Shown: positions 23,035-33,973, counted from the first letter of the stretch. The stretch is DNA of 64,000 nt from Phoronis australis (GCA_002633005.1 NMRA01000379.1:62001-126000); one strand, 5' to 3'. Numbers and translations: made by a program. The notes: generated by a model from the letters alone, not told the origin.

Positions 23035-23199
23035 CTGTGTCTCGAACATCTATCCCACCCAAACAAACCACAACTAGTGTAGTATGTTTGCGTCCCACTA
23101 TGTACGTACGACACCCTCGTGTAATGTAAACATACACCAGTGCTTGGGCTGAAATTGTACACGAAAACATCGATGTATCTCGTCTGCAGGCAATAGTTG
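23035..23199 (-). CDS. Exon of EMI-like gene: first half of EMI-like domain
   Basis: Acceptor atctctgttag and donor gtaggt bound a 165-base exon. It encodes NYCLQTRYIDVFVYNFSPST, then GVCLHYTRVSYVHSGTQTYY, then TSCGLFGWDRCSRHR. An opening N-x-C, alternating aromatic and basic residues, and CG-x2-GW-x2-C-[ST]-R are characteristic of EMI-like extracellular modules. The phase (one base in, two out) fits both the signal-peptide exon at 25029-25099 and the downstream exon at 18121-18200. EMI modules mediate protein-protein contacts in extracellular matrix and scavenger-type proteins; the partner here is unknown. The alternative acceptor at the tgcag eight codons in would break the phase. Confidence 0.68.
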
Positions 23200-24223
23200 C
23201 TAACAGAGATTCGTGGATCTATCAATATAGTCGGGATTTAGTATACACGTGATTAGTTTTAGATGCCACACTGAAGGCAACAAACATTTCGTCAATGTTA
23301 AATGTCACTGTGTCGTATATTGTCCAGGGTTTTAACTGCGGCCATTAGAACTTAAAAGGATACCAAACACAATTTTGGCCTAAGAATGGATATTAAAAAC
23401 GACATTCTCATCCAAATCTCTGAAACAAAAACGTTATATAACCCTCGACAAACCTCAAATCTTTGGAGGAAAATTTGAAAACTCTGAAGTCTGCTAAACG
23501 GGCAAGCGTGGCCTACGCTTTTTGCGAATTACAAGGCAAGTGTGGAGAAAGGCCACCCACCAAGAATCATAAAACTCAATGTGTGACATAAGAAGTATAA
23601 GTTTTTAGTTGATTCCATGCTTTTACCTTTCAAGATTGGCGCCAATGGTGCATAAACAGGTGAAAGAAAGAGGATTGATTGAAATTATCAAAACAGTGTT
23701 TGACATCAATTTAAATTTTTAGGGCCGAGTGGGACATCTGTTGTGGCAGTTTTGAACATTAGGAAGGATTGATCAATCTGGGCTTGTCCACATGTTGTGA
23801 ATTATCCACTAATTCGGACGTAGATTCACGGCGGCTCCATGTACATACACAGTAACATTGTTGCATTGCAATACAGTGACCGAGGAATCTGCTGCGAGTA
23901 GCCCTCAATTAAGCCAGAATTTTTGTAAAAATATTGATTGGGCGGCAGCGCTTTTAGGCCACATTTGTTTTGTCAGAAGTAAATTTGCTTTCCATGCCGT
24001 GAATAATACTTTTAAACGGAAGTCACGCATTAAGCTATGCGGGAATTTTCACCGCCCTTCCTTCTGATTTGCTTTCACCAGGATCACAGAGTGATTAATC
24101 AATAATTTTCGTTAAAACGAATACCACGGCGGTATTCAGCTGAAAGAAAAAACAAACAAGTAAGGTTTTCGGTGGAAGAAAGGCAGTACGTCCGACAAAA
24201 TTCAATGAGAACACATACTGTAC

Positions 24224-24349
24224 ATGGCCTCCATAAAGCTATCGTCGTCCTTCATCCACGCATCTCGCAGCAGCTTATCCTTACCCACGACTAGGATGTT
24301 GTCCCGACCGCCGGCGTATAGATGAAGGAGACGCAAAACTACGCCAGTC
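24224..24349 (-). CDS. Possible 126-base cassette exon of the EMI-like gene
   Basis: A GC-richer stretch in AT-rich surroundings encodes TGVVLRLLHLYAGGRDNILV followed by VGKDKLLRDAWMKDDDSFME. The acceptor is tttagtag. Using the donor gtacag gives exactly 42 codons with phase 2 on both sides, so it could be included or skipped without shifting the frame between the signal peptide and the EMI exon. The donor is weaker than others in the gene. Using gtatgt instead would not fit the next exon. No cysteines and no recognised domain. It could instead be an unrelated frame. Confidence 0.35.
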
Positions 24350-25028
24350 CTACTAAATTTTTCAACTAAAAGTGGTGCCGACTAGTAGGAATAAATCAGC
24401 TAAGTCATGAAATCTAACTTGACACTCAAGTTACCGCTGGATAAGTTTGATCGTTACATGATGCCAGGTGCATTGTTCAACAATAACAGCGTGAACTAGG
24501 AATACACGAGGAAACTTGACAAGTTCACTCTAATAATCACCTTCACCTTGATAAAAATTTGCAGTGTATCTAAGCTAATCACATGTTGATAAAATAAAAT
24601 AAATTTTAACCAATCATTTTCTACTATTGGCGATCTCGGTTCTCTTCAATTCCCCAAATCCAATAACTTAATTAAGGAACAATTTGAGACCAATTTCATT
24701 ACGCAAACTAGTGATCCGCACCAAACTGAGTTTTTGTGACCTAAAGTGGGTTTATAACCCTTTAAGCTTCTATTTCTACAATAAGAACATTGTAATTGGC
24801 ACTCTTGCGTGTATTTACTTGCTCTTTTTGTGGCCTGACATCACAGACTGTTGGTTCTTGGACTACACCACTGGTGTAAACTCGTTTCTTTTAACGACTT
24901 AACACACTTGAGGTAAATCTAATATGTTGTGAGAAATCTTTTACAAAGATTCAAAATAAAAACAGAGAAACAAGCAGTGACAGTGCCTGCCTCCAAAATA
25001 ATTACGTCATTTACACTTATAGACTTAC

Positions 25029-25099
25029 TGGTACGACGTTGAACTACATACGAGAACACACGACAAAAACACAGCCAAGAACAACCGGCGAGATAACAT
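25029..25099 (-). CDS. Exon 1 of EMI-like gene: signal peptide
   Basis: The exon starts at ATG and encodes MLSRRLFLAVFLSCVLVCSS followed by TSY, a classic signal peptide with basic residues, a hydrophobic core and small residues. It ends with two extra bases at a strong donor, gtaagt. Joined directly to 23035-23199 these complete a His codon, giving TSYHNYC. The full model without the cassette exon (25029-25099, 23035-23199, 18121-18200, 15889-16037) is 465 bases, 154 residues plus stop, with every phase matching. With the cassette it is 196 residues. The inferred product is a small extracellular, probably GPI-linked, EMI-like protein. Confidence 0.62.
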
Positions 25100-26280
25100 G
25101 TTGGTAGTCCGGAACGCTGTTTATTCGCAGGCTAACAATCAACGAGTGTTTGTGAATTAAATTCTCGCCCATGAACTTTAAATGACGCGGCTAGGACAGG
25201 GTTACACGAAAAACATGTTAAATCTTACTGGGAGATAAAAAGAAGTGTGTTCACACGGTAAGATTAGTTGCAAACGTGACACGATTTGGCAAGCGCGTAG
25301 GCAAGTAAACTTATAGGGAGGGGGGGACAAGGACAAATGATTTCATGAAAGTCTGCATTGAAAATAACGCATTTAGTTTCACGAGCAAAGATATATGTTG
25401 AGGATTGTTTCTTTGGGTAGGATTGACTTCTTGAAGTTATTAGCTATGACAAGCACTAAACCAGCAAATTTTGTTGTTTTGGGTATGATATTGTAGTCGC
25501 CGATTCCTTACAAAGGCTTCCAGCCAAATTAAGGTGACGACTTCGTTAGCTGCTTCGTTGTTAGGAGCCAAAAATGCCGACGCAGGCGATGTGTGCACTG
25601 CTGATCACTAAAGCAGTCGCGAAAAAACAAAAGCTAGTCTCCTGAATGCATATGTGGAGGCAAGGAACCGAATCACACTGGATCTCAATAAGGTATCTAG
25701 AATAAGAGTGAGGTGAGTTCAACATTGCCAGAAATGATTAGCTTACTCCGGTAGACAGGAACATACCTCTCTTCTTGTCTTCCAGTAATGCCTTGCAATT
25801 GACCGTTCATGCTTACTCTTGGTTGGTTTTAAGAGCACACCTGCAGTTGGTTTTGAAAGCTTTTAATATTTCCATTTTTTAATAATTAACCGATTCACAA
25901 TTTTCAATGATTTTGGCCAGTTGGCATGGTTATACATAACTCGCTTTCCTAAATGACCAAATCCGCTTTGGAGACCATATTATCCTATATTTCATTACAA
26001 CTAATTTCTGCAGTTTTTATGCCTGAACTTTACATTTCAGGCAAAGTAAGCTTGCGTGTACGGCGGCACTTGAACGTCACATTGTTCACCATGCAGCTGA
26101 GGAACTTGAATGTCACTGACAAGCTCATTACCTGCGACCGTCTGGTGTAACCACGCCAGTCCTATGATCAAGTGAAAATATTACATGAACGTCCTTGTTT
26201 CGAAGCTACCTATATACAACAACCTCTAAAACCGGGCCAATCGAAGTGATCAATCTCGGCCTAGGAATGTAGATGGACAT
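25100..26280. other. Upstream of EMI-like gene, nothing recognised
   Basis: Presumed promoter and intergenic DNA. No domain-bearing frame or tandem repeat is seen. Confidence 0.3.
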
Positions 26281-26284
26281 TTGC

Positions 26285-26585
26285 TTCCTTCATCTCGTTT
26301 CCTTCAGCAGCTCTAGTGACACAAGGTTTTCCTTCCTCGTGCAGTATTCTTCATTTTCTACAGCCACAACGATGCTCTTTCTGTTTGCTAACTCATGCCA
26401 CCCACTGTTCTCCCTCTTACTGTTACGCACAGCATGCAGACTTGCCCACGAAAACTCTGCAACCAACGTCTAGAGGAGAAGACTACACGCTCCTGCCATT
26501 CATCTGGCACCTCTTGACCAGCTGTTGATATCTTGCCTTCTTCTTGTCGTAAGCTGCTTCCATGCGCTCCTTCACTTCCAGCAGC
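26285..26585 (-). mobile_element. Decayed retroelement polyprotein tail
   Basis: The minus strand reads MEAAYDKKKARYQQLVKRCQ, then a stop, then PLDVGCRVFVGKSACCA with further stops. The pattern AY-x-KK-x-KY-x2-L-x3-C ... P-x-EVG-CRGFVG-x-S is a conserved segment I know from the C-terminal end of some invertebrate retroelement proteins. The copy is broken by several stop codons. Limits are approximate. Confidence 0.45.
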
Positions 26586-27189
26586 ATCACGTACAATATA
26601 CGTCACCGCACGCTTAACTCTCAAAAACACACTTGGGATTTGATCTTTGTAAACATGCTTTAGCAGTTTTGAATCCAATAGGTCTGGTATCCATTAAATC
26701 AGAAGTATTGACAAATGGTGACATCAATGCTCCTAACGCAAAGTCGACAATAAAAATCACGGAGTCGAATTTACAAACACCGTTAACACAGTCAACGATT
26801 TTGGTCAGTAAAACAGACTTAGGCAGCATTGAGTGCAAGCCAAATAAAGAAAATGTACAACGAATGACAACTGGAGACATCTCTTCACTACTCATACGAA
26901 TTCACTGTAATGTTTGAAAACTGACGAAGTGTTTTGTCCAAGCTACAGTGGTTCTTCATGTTGATGAAACTAATACTTATGCGAGGAATTGTGTCCTAAA
27001 CAATACTGCACAACCATCATTTTTGGAAGGCCACCAAACTGTGTAAGTATTAAATACGAAGATGAAACTATAACGGGCTCAATCGGCTATACACTACCTG
27101 ATTTTCCGAAGTGAAGTTCATATGGCTGATTTTCGCCGACAAATTATTTGAAACCTCAAGCAGGCTGTAGTCGAGATCAGACAAACTGG

Positions 27190-27665
27190 ACCAGATAAGA
27201 CCAACCTAACACCAACCCTAACCTAACCTAACCCTAACCCTAACCATTAACCCGATCCCTAAAACAAACACTATCCCAAACCCAAACCCTAGCTCTAGGA
27301 AAGCCTAAAATCAACCCAAACCCTAACTCTAACCCTAAACCGAAGCCCAACCCCCTAAACCTAACCCTAACCCTCTAACCCTAAACTTAACCCTAATCCT
27401 AACACTAACCATCTAACCCTGACCCTAGCCCTAACCTCGAACCCTAATCCTGACCCCCTAACCACGACCCCCTAACCNNNNNNNNNNNNNNNNNNNNNNN
27501 NNNNNNNNNNNNNNNNNNNNNNNNNNNNNNNNNNNNNNNNNNNNNNNNNNNNNNNNNNNNNNNNNNNNNNNNNNNNNNNNNNNNNNNNNNNNNNNNNNNN
27601 NNNNNNNNNNNNNNNNNNNNNNNNNNNNNNNNNNNGCCCTAGCCCCAGCCCTCATCCTAACCCTA
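27190..27665 (-). repeat. Interstitial degenerate telomere-type (TTAGGG) array
   Basis: Forward CCCTAA units (aaccctaaccctaacc) run with many variants (CCCTGA, CCCTAG, CTAACC spacing changes) from about 27190 to the gap and resume at 27636. Degeneracy points to an old internal array rather than a chromosome end. The G-rich strand is the minus strand. Confidence 0.85.
27478..27635. other. Assembly gap (158 N)
   Basis: A run of Ns inside the telomere-like array, probably where assembly failed across the repeat. True length is uncertain. Confidence 0.98.
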
Positions 27666-27904
27666 GCCAGCCCCGATAGCTCCCATAGTGAACCCTGCAA
27701 TGTTAGTTACTGTAAAGATTTTTGTTGAAATATATTAAATATGATCAGGAGAGCTTGGTTGCACTTGGCGCAACTTTAAGCATTTTGCAATTCAAGATGG
27801 CGGATTCCGCCATTTTGAATTTCAACTCACTTTGATTTTTTCAACTTGATGTCTAATAGGATCACGTGAAATAGTAAAACTAATAAAACTAAAACGACGA
27901 CTGT

Positions 27905-28720
27905 CGGTACTAAAGTATACTAAAATATCTCCACATTTCGAGCGATGCACTCTTTGTCAAGGGTGTGCTACAGACTGCTGAGTACATGTAGCCTCGATGT
28001 AAAATAAAATCGCACAGGAGACAACATGGTGACATCATACAATAGACAACGTGAACAATATGAACAATATCGGGCATAGCAACTACCAGTGGGGTAGGCC
28101 TAAGCATGACCCGAGAGAGGGAGACCTAAACAGAGACAGTAGGCCTAGGTAGCAACTGGAGTTTATTCACTACATACTTGTAGTGAGATAGAACTGACCA
28201 CTATGTCTCTATTTAGCCCTCTGGCGTGAGTGTTGAATTTGGCGATGAATTCGGTCTCGCACGGTTTCTTCGTGCGTAAATGTCCGGCAGCCCGCCTTTG
28301 ACCACCAGTACACTGAGGTCACTGGTAGTATGGCCTGGTAGGTTGAAATCTTCAGTGCCCAATGGGGACCGCTTTGTTGTTGTGAAGGATCGTCAGTCTG
28401 TGGCCGTTCATTCTCGTGCGTAACGAGTTATATGTCTCCCCGAAATACCAATAATGGGGACATTTACCATACCTAATAAGATACACAATGTCCGCACTCG
28501 AGCACGAGAATTTGTCCCTGATCTCATATGAGACGCCATCGCGACTAATGACCGACTCCCTTGATATGTGAGTACAACTCAGGCACCTGGGCTTATCACA
28601 TCTCACAGAGCCAACCTCTTGGTGATCTATGTTAATGAACCTGCTTCTAACTAGCATATTCCTAAGATTGGGAGGCTGTCTATAGACCAGACGGGGTCTC
28701 TAGGGGAAACCCGTAGTTAG
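27905..28720 (-). mobile_element. Penelope-like element fragment with GIY-YIG domain
   Basis: The minus strand reads PPNLRNMLVRSRF, CDKPRCLSCTHI, YEIRDKFSCSSADIVYLI and FGETYNSLRTRMNGHR, which is the Cys-rich linker and GIY-YIG endonuclease of Penelope-like elements. After a frameshift at VPIGH it continues FNLPGHTTSDLSVLVVKGG, and after a second shift CETEFIAKFNTHARGLNRD, the usual C-terminus. The 3' tail contains gacaaagagtgcatcgctcg near 27939-27958, typical of these elements. It is 5'-truncated (no reverse transcriptase core) and broken by two frameshifts. The residue equivalent to the first Tyr of GIY is in WYFGET. Confidence 0.82.
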
Positions 28721-28889
28721 ATGAAAAATATTTGTTTTTTTGGCAACAGGCAGTCGGATTATAACCACAATTCATTCCACCTATGTAGGGAGAAACTAGT
28801 CATTGTTGTGGAAGCAACAAACTGGGCAACTGAAATGAGAATTGAAAACACAGTTTTCCTTCTCAAATTCGCAACTCTCTGATGGGATC

Positions 28890-28895
28890 TTTATT
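28890..28895 (-). promoter_or_regulatory. Candidate polyadenylation signal of GILT gene 1
   Basis: AATAAA on the minus strand, 82-87 bases beyond the stop codon at 28977. Confidence 0.4.
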
Positions 28896-28976
28896 AAATT
28901 GGTAGTCATGGTATTTCGCAGCGCTACTGCAAAATGTCCAATCGGTGAGTCAGCAATAAGCAATCAAATATTAGAC

Positions 28977-29759
28977 TTAATAATTGTTTTTGCATGATTC
29001 TCTTTTCTTCCTGCAGCCTGGTGGCTTAGTGCCTACGTATGCATCGCAGATCAATTTCACCAGATCAGTGAAAGCTTCGTCTTGTATTTCCTTGGTATGG
29101 ACGCCATTTAGGCTCACCCACGGCACATAAGAATGATCCGGGGTTCTCAGTGCCATCTCGTGTTCATAAGTGTTACCAGTCTTTGATGTGTAACAGTTTC
29201 GAATTTTTTTAGGGTCCATCTGTGATTTCGCAGCACAGGTCTCAAATATTTCATCAGGAAATGTTTTGGCAGACTCCACACAGTAGATAAATTTCAGGTG
29301 AACATCTTGGTCTGGATACAAATTAATTGCGCAGGTTTCAATGATATTTCCAATACATTCTCTCTTCCCATGTTGACAAGTGAAATCCCATCTGTGTTTT
29401 GTCTCGTTCCAAGCTTCACGTGCATTGCCGAATGGGATCAAGGTAAAGTTAACAATGTCTCCCACTTCTTGAAAAGCCTTGTACACTTGTTCATGTATAA
29501 AATCCCGACAACCAGGGCACAGAGATTCGTACAGCAAACCGATTCGAACACGATGAGAAACCCCGAGATTCGAAGCATTCGATGGAGGCACCCAGACGGA
29601 CTTGGAGCATCCTTTCTCAGCATGGCACGCTCTGGCAATTTCCTGAGAGCTGCACCACACGCTTGGAGGCCATTCGCACTGACCCAGTCCTTCCGCGGAG
29701 CCCGAGCCTAAGCCGGCGATCAAAAGCGCGGAAATCGATGCCAAATAACTCACTGCCAT
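28977..29759 (-). CDS. Gamma-interferon-inducible lysosomal thiol reductase-like protein (GILT), gene 1
   Basis: A complete intronless frame of 260 residues. Residues 1-22 form a signal peptide. Residues 28-56 carry a saposin A-type motif (CEWPPSVWC, then AxxC and a final Cys). The thioredoxin-like active site CPGC is at 81-84 in YESLCPGCRDF, and the family signature CQHGKRECIGNIIETC at 128-143 is perfect. Further conserved blocks are FTLIPFGNA and YVPWVSLNG. N-glycosylation sequons lie near 61, 104 and 118. GILT enzymes reduce disulfides of endocytosed proteins in lysosomes at acid pH. Length and motifs match functional members. The closest relative in the window is 40145-40918, same strand. 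Absence of introns is unusual for a gene with introns in vertebrates. The tail KKRESCKNNY is basic. Confidence 0.95.
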   Translation of the reverse strand: MAVSYLASISALLIAGLGSGSAEGLGQCEWPPSVWCSSQEIARACHAEKGCSKSVWVPPSNASNLGVSHRVRIGLLYESLCPGCRDFIHEQVYKAFQEVGDIVNFTLIPFGNAREAWNETKHRWDFTCQHGKRECIGNIIETCAINLYPDQDVHLKFIYCVESAKTFPDEIFETCAAKSQMDPKKIRNCYTSKTGNTYEHEMALRTPDHSYVPWVSLNGVHTKEIQDEAFTDLVKLICDAYVGTKPPGCRKKRESCKNNY

Positions 29760-29861
29760 TACAATATACTGTTTCAGTGAGCACTAACGAAAAAAACCAT
29801 CTAGGATTATTTATCTGCACGATCCAACGACAATAAATGTAAATCTATGCATGCAGTCTGT

Positions 29862-29868
29862 CTTTATA
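29862..29868 (-). promoter_or_regulatory. TATA-box-like TATAAAG, GILT gene 1
   Basis: TATAAAG on the minus strand about 103 bases upstream of the start codon. A matching TATAAAG lies 129 bases upstream of the second GILT gene. Confidence 0.5.
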
Positions 29869-29925
29869 CCTTGTTACCTGCTGTTATAGACTTGTGATCG
29901 TGCAATGCATGACCTCGTGCCGCAA

Positions 29926-29958
29926 TCATGTGAGTATGATTGAATGCAAAACATGTGA
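29926..29958. promoter_or_regulatory. Paired CATGTGA (M-box/E-box-like) sites, GILT gene 1
   Basis: TCATGTGA (29926-29933) and ACATGTGA (29951-29958) lie about 170-200 bases upstream of the start codon. The same pair with similar spacing is upstream of GILT gene 2. CATGTG cores are bound by MiT/TFE-type bHLH-ZIP factors in other animals; binding here is inferred. Confidence 0.4.
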
Positions 29959-29959
29959 T

Positions 29960-31160
29960 CAAGAAAACAAGTCCCAGCGTAGAGTCTGTTTACAGCTGTC
30001 ACGTCACTGGCGGATCTAGTGTGTCATAAGGGAGCCCTACTACAACACACTGACATGCTTTTGTGGTCGTTTCAGTGAAGGAGGGTCCTTGACCCGCCTC
30101 CAAAATTCACACATTATACAGTACGTTGCTAATTTCTGGTTGAATACATTATTTTCATTATCATTCTGTCTGACCTTGTTTATGAAAATTAGTCTAACGG
30201 TTATCGGGTGTGACCATGTAAACCCATTACCAATTAGCGACTACAGAAAACACTGCCACCACGCACCGCTGGAAAGCTTACAATGCGCAAGGACATTAAC
30301 TTGCACAAATGTACGACATATTGCGCGTCGCTATCAGAGTTCGTTATACGTGGCATGTTTTCTTGCAGAGAGCGGTAAGGACAACGAAGGGTGGCTAGAG
30401 TTGCACCAAATAAACATTGGACAACAAGTTCCCCTATCCTCGGGTTCCGACGGGGGTACGCCAGCCCACATGGGTATTTTCAACATATTGGACTAAAAAT
30501 GGGTTACGGTGAAATGCTCTAAGTAGTAATGCTGGGATCTTTGTGCCAAAGAACATTTCACATCAATGTTCCTGCTGCCCTAGTAACCAACACAGAACCC
30601 TAGCTACATTAAGAACAACCCCCCCCCCCTCCCCCTCTTCACTCCACTGGCCCATTTCCCAGATACATCTTCTAACTCGAAAATTGGGCAATGGTTTGCT
30701 TCAAAACATGATCCTAACAAGAAAATTATTAGACTCATAGAAGTCTTATTTACTACTTGCTAACCTCAAACATCAACACTGAAGTATTTCTAAATTACGT
30801 TGACATATACTTATGTTCAAATGCATTCAGTGATATTTTTAATATTTCCTTGTTTTTAGTTTTAATAAGACTTACAGCTAAAACAGTGAAGTGGGCTTAA
30901 CCAATCGCCACTTGATTGGTGTCATAGTCAACAAAACCTTATTACATAATTTGTAGTGAACAAAAAATAGTAATGAAAATCAACCAGTTACGAAATCATG
31001 AAAATAAGACCAGTTCTCTTCTTATTTGTTTTTAAAGAATGGACAACGTCAGTTCGGTCGGTCATTCTGGTCATGCAGAAAGGGCGCTATTAATAGTAAA
31101 AGTGGTCTCACTAGGCTGGCGGTTGAAAATTATGGATTTTGAATCAACATTTTATGTTAT
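29960..31160. other. Spacer between GILT gene 1 and the downstream candidate exon
   Basis: Only short frames and a C-rich run near 30620 are seen. A stretch near 30004 (cactggcggatct) resembles the end of the MITE-like repeats at 37151 and 38990. Confidence 0.3.
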
Positions 31161-31199
31161 TTACTCATCTCGCGGTATTATGAAATCTCCAGGAGATAA

Positions 31200-31345
31200 G
31201 AAAAAAGGATACTCCACACTTATTCCCGCTTGCCTTGTTGATTTCTTCTCGTAAAAAATGAATTTCCAAGTCATCAACATATTTTTCTCTGTCTTCTCTC
31301 GACCAACTCGTACCCCAGCGGCCTGTTTCATAATTTTTCACCTGA
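31200..31345 (-). CDS. Possible orphan exon
   Basis: The minus strand reads VKNYETGRWGTSWSREDREK and then YVDDLEIHFLREEINKASGN, charged and coding-like, after a possible ttcttcag acceptor. I recognise no family. It is isolated, with no partner exons found, so it may be a repeat remnant. The edges are uncertain. Confidence 0.2.
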
Positions 31346-31649
31346 AGAATGCTCACGTAGTTGTAGAAAATTGACTTTATTATTACGTCCAGTATGAATT
31401 TGTCCGATAACCTGGGAATATGCGGCAAGCCTAAGTTGTTTGCTCGCCGTTGATGTTTTCACCCCTAGGGACATTTATACCCACATTGTAAGAGAGGGTA
31501 TATTCATGGTAAAAGTAGCCCGAAAATACCGAGTAGTACTCCAGAGAGTCGTGAGGGAGCGCTATGCAGGCCCAAATTGACATACCGTCCCAAATTGCCA
31601 CAACGTCAAAACTATGGGTCAGCGCTGTGCGCCCAAATTCTGCCAACAA

Positions 31650-31651
<2 letters not shown>

Positions 31652-31735
<84 letters not shown>
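31652..31735. repeat. (TG)n microsatellite
   Basis: An uninterrupted 84-base TG dinucleotide tract. Confidence 0.98.
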
Positions 31736-31736
<1 letters not shown>

Positions 31737-31739
31737 TAT

Positions 31740-33760
31740 TGTCACGACTTAAGATGTGTGGGAGGAATATACTTACTATAAAGATTGAAAATTACGTGAT
31801 TTTGAAACTCTAGTGGTTCGCGGGTGTACGTGGGGCAGTCGCCAGATTCAAGCGTGCAAGCGTGTACACGCATAAACCACTAAGCCCGTGTTACGGAGCA
31901 TTTTTGTATATGCCAGCAGGTGGAGACCCACTCTTTTCATGAGTGGCACCCATACCACACAAACAATACCACGGAACCACGCTGCCGAAAACGCCAACAT
32001 TTAAAAAGTACATCAGCATAAGGTCAAAACATAATATTGGCAGTCTGCAAAAGTTCCTGTCTCTATTGGAAAAAAAATATTAGCAAAAGTTTGAGGCTCG
32101 TTTCGGGAGAATCATCCTGTGTGTTTGAATAAAGCTTACTGTAAATAAAACTTGTTCTGCAGAAGTTAATTTTTCCAATGTTGTGACCATGCATATTTTA
32201 CAATCGCGAAGAGTACATTGATAATCCGAAGTTACCAAATAACGGGTATAAGCCAATCGTCTCTTAGCTGAAGTAATGCATTTTTGGAGACTTTTTTAAA
32301 GTTTAACCATTATCAGGCCGTTGCTTCGGGCATAAGACCAGTTATTTTTTCTTATTCTTTGCCATGCATTCATGGAGTATGGAATAACTGATAGGCTGGA
32401 TTTTACGGTAAGGACGTTCAAGGTATTTTTAGACATATTGCCTCGCGAATTATAACGAAGTATCATTTTTAGTGTCTTTGCAACCGACAATTTCTTTATC
32501 TGTGCTCTTGGCGGTTTCTGCGACATTCTATATGTAATATGACAGACCGCCATTGGCCAAAAATGGCCCTTTGGGCGCTTTCTCTGAAATGAGAAATGAC
32601 AACTGAAACTGAAAGATTGCTTTGCTTGGCTGATATGATTAACGAACAAATTGAAGGACCCCGCAAAACTGCCATGGGTTACCGAAATGTATCAAATGTG
32701 TGAAGTGGTACAACTGTAACCAGGATATGCGGTGAAAGCGAGCAGTACATTACTTCAGGGCACCCAGACTTCCGTGTCCGCGTAATAGCGTCCCCGAGAG
32801 GAATTTTGCACTCGGACAGAGAAGTTTGGGTAACCTGGAACCACGTGCAGTGGAAGTGTGTAGCCTATTAGGTTTCGCAAGATTTTCTACTCAAATGTGC
32901 AGTATACAATCTCATGGGCCTTACCTCACCAATTACAAGCATTTGCAAAATTAGACGCACGCACTCGTTCGCGGGGTTTTACTGTGAAAGAATGCATTTT
33001 TGCGCATGCTGTCTTGATCGTGTACATTATGTGGGGTGTCAAAGTGAAGTATCGATTCATAATGTTAAAGATGCTATGTCTCATTAAATATTAAGTACTA
33101 GATTACAAACAACCCCGGGTCTTCCTGTGTACCGAGAACCAGTTACCATTACAATCTCGCGAAAGTCTCGTTTTGTGAGACTATTTTTATGCAAATGAGT
33201 ATGGTAATATGCCATCGTTACCTAAATAAAACAAGGCACTTTTTATTATTTGTTCATTCCACTATCAAATAACCATTCTTTAATATTTGGGATTACTGTT
33301 TTTTGTCAATTCACAATTGTTTTTAAGTGTATCAGTTGTGGTGATTTCTTTAAAACCGTATTTTATTAATAAATTGTTTCTTTCCTGATTATACTTGTAC
33401 AGAGTTCTCCAGGAAGTCACAAGGTGGCGCTGGCTACACATTTAATTAGATAGTCACGCCGGGTTTTAATGAGACGCGTCACCTTTAACGTCATATTCAT
33501 GTACTTTTCGAATTGCCAGCTGTTCTTACTGCTGAGCTCAAACTTGCATATTTTTATATTGTGGGGCGTCTTTTTGATGAAACTTTCCATCACCGTAGGT
33601 ACAATCAGGCACAGACACACTCTTACGTTGTTGTCACAATGGGACTGTGTGACAAATAGCGGATTTGCAGCGACGCCATATTGAAATTAGGTTAATATGG
33701 TGCATTGTGGGTGCTGTGGTCAGGATTCCGAAAGCGGCCATAGTATCAAGCATAATACGC
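31740..33760. other. Intergenic, nothing recognised
   Basis: AT-rich DNA with short chance frames. No domain or element identified. Confidence 0.35.
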
Positions 33761-33763
33761 GGT

Positions 33764-33973
33764 ATGAGCGCGAAGAAAACTTACGGCGGATACACTTGTT
33801 GTGTTCCTGGCTGCTTCAGAAACAACAAGAGAGATAAAAATCTGAGTTTTTATGTGTTCCCTGCAAACCAACAACTTCGTGAAAAATGGATAAACAACAT
33901 TAGGAGAGCTGGGAGTAAGGGGAGATTTAGCGCATTCAAACCAACGCGGGGCCATCTAGTAGGCAACACGTAG
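33764..33973 (+). CDS. THAP zinc-finger domain exon or fragment
   Basis: The frame starts MSAKKTYGGYTCCVPGCFRN, then LSFYVFPANQQLREKWINNI and ends FKPTRGHLVGNT. This matches a THAP domain: CCVPGC (first zinc ligands), a hydrophobic F-x-FP, and L-R-x-x-W. The second half of the zinc site (usually VCS-x-HF) is missing. The frame either breaks off, or exon 1 ends at a gtaggc donor just after GHL near 33960 with the rest downstream, which I could not find. THAP domains occur in cellular DNA-binding proteins and in P- and Kolobok-type transposases. An internal ATG was preferred as the start because upstream residues look non-coding. Confidence 0.6.
   Translation: MSAKKTYGGYTCCVPGCFRNNKRDKNLSFYVFPANQQLREKWINNIRRAGSKGRFSAFKPTRGHLVGNT

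Noticed and set aside
27458-27700. An 80-residue frame across the N run
   Set aside because: It consists mostly of undetermined bases in a telomere-like repeat.
29298-29836. Plus-strand frames opposite GILT gene 1 (and 40463-40939 opposite gene 2)
   Set aside because: They are antisense shadows of the two conserved GILT genes; both copies show them only because the coding strands are similar.
30089-30496. A 135-residue plus frame upstream of GILT gene 1
   Set aside because: No domain, mixed composition and no splice or promoter support; judged chance.
31431-31813. Frames encoding poly Thr-His or Val-Cys
   Set aside because: They are translations of the (TG)n microsatellite.
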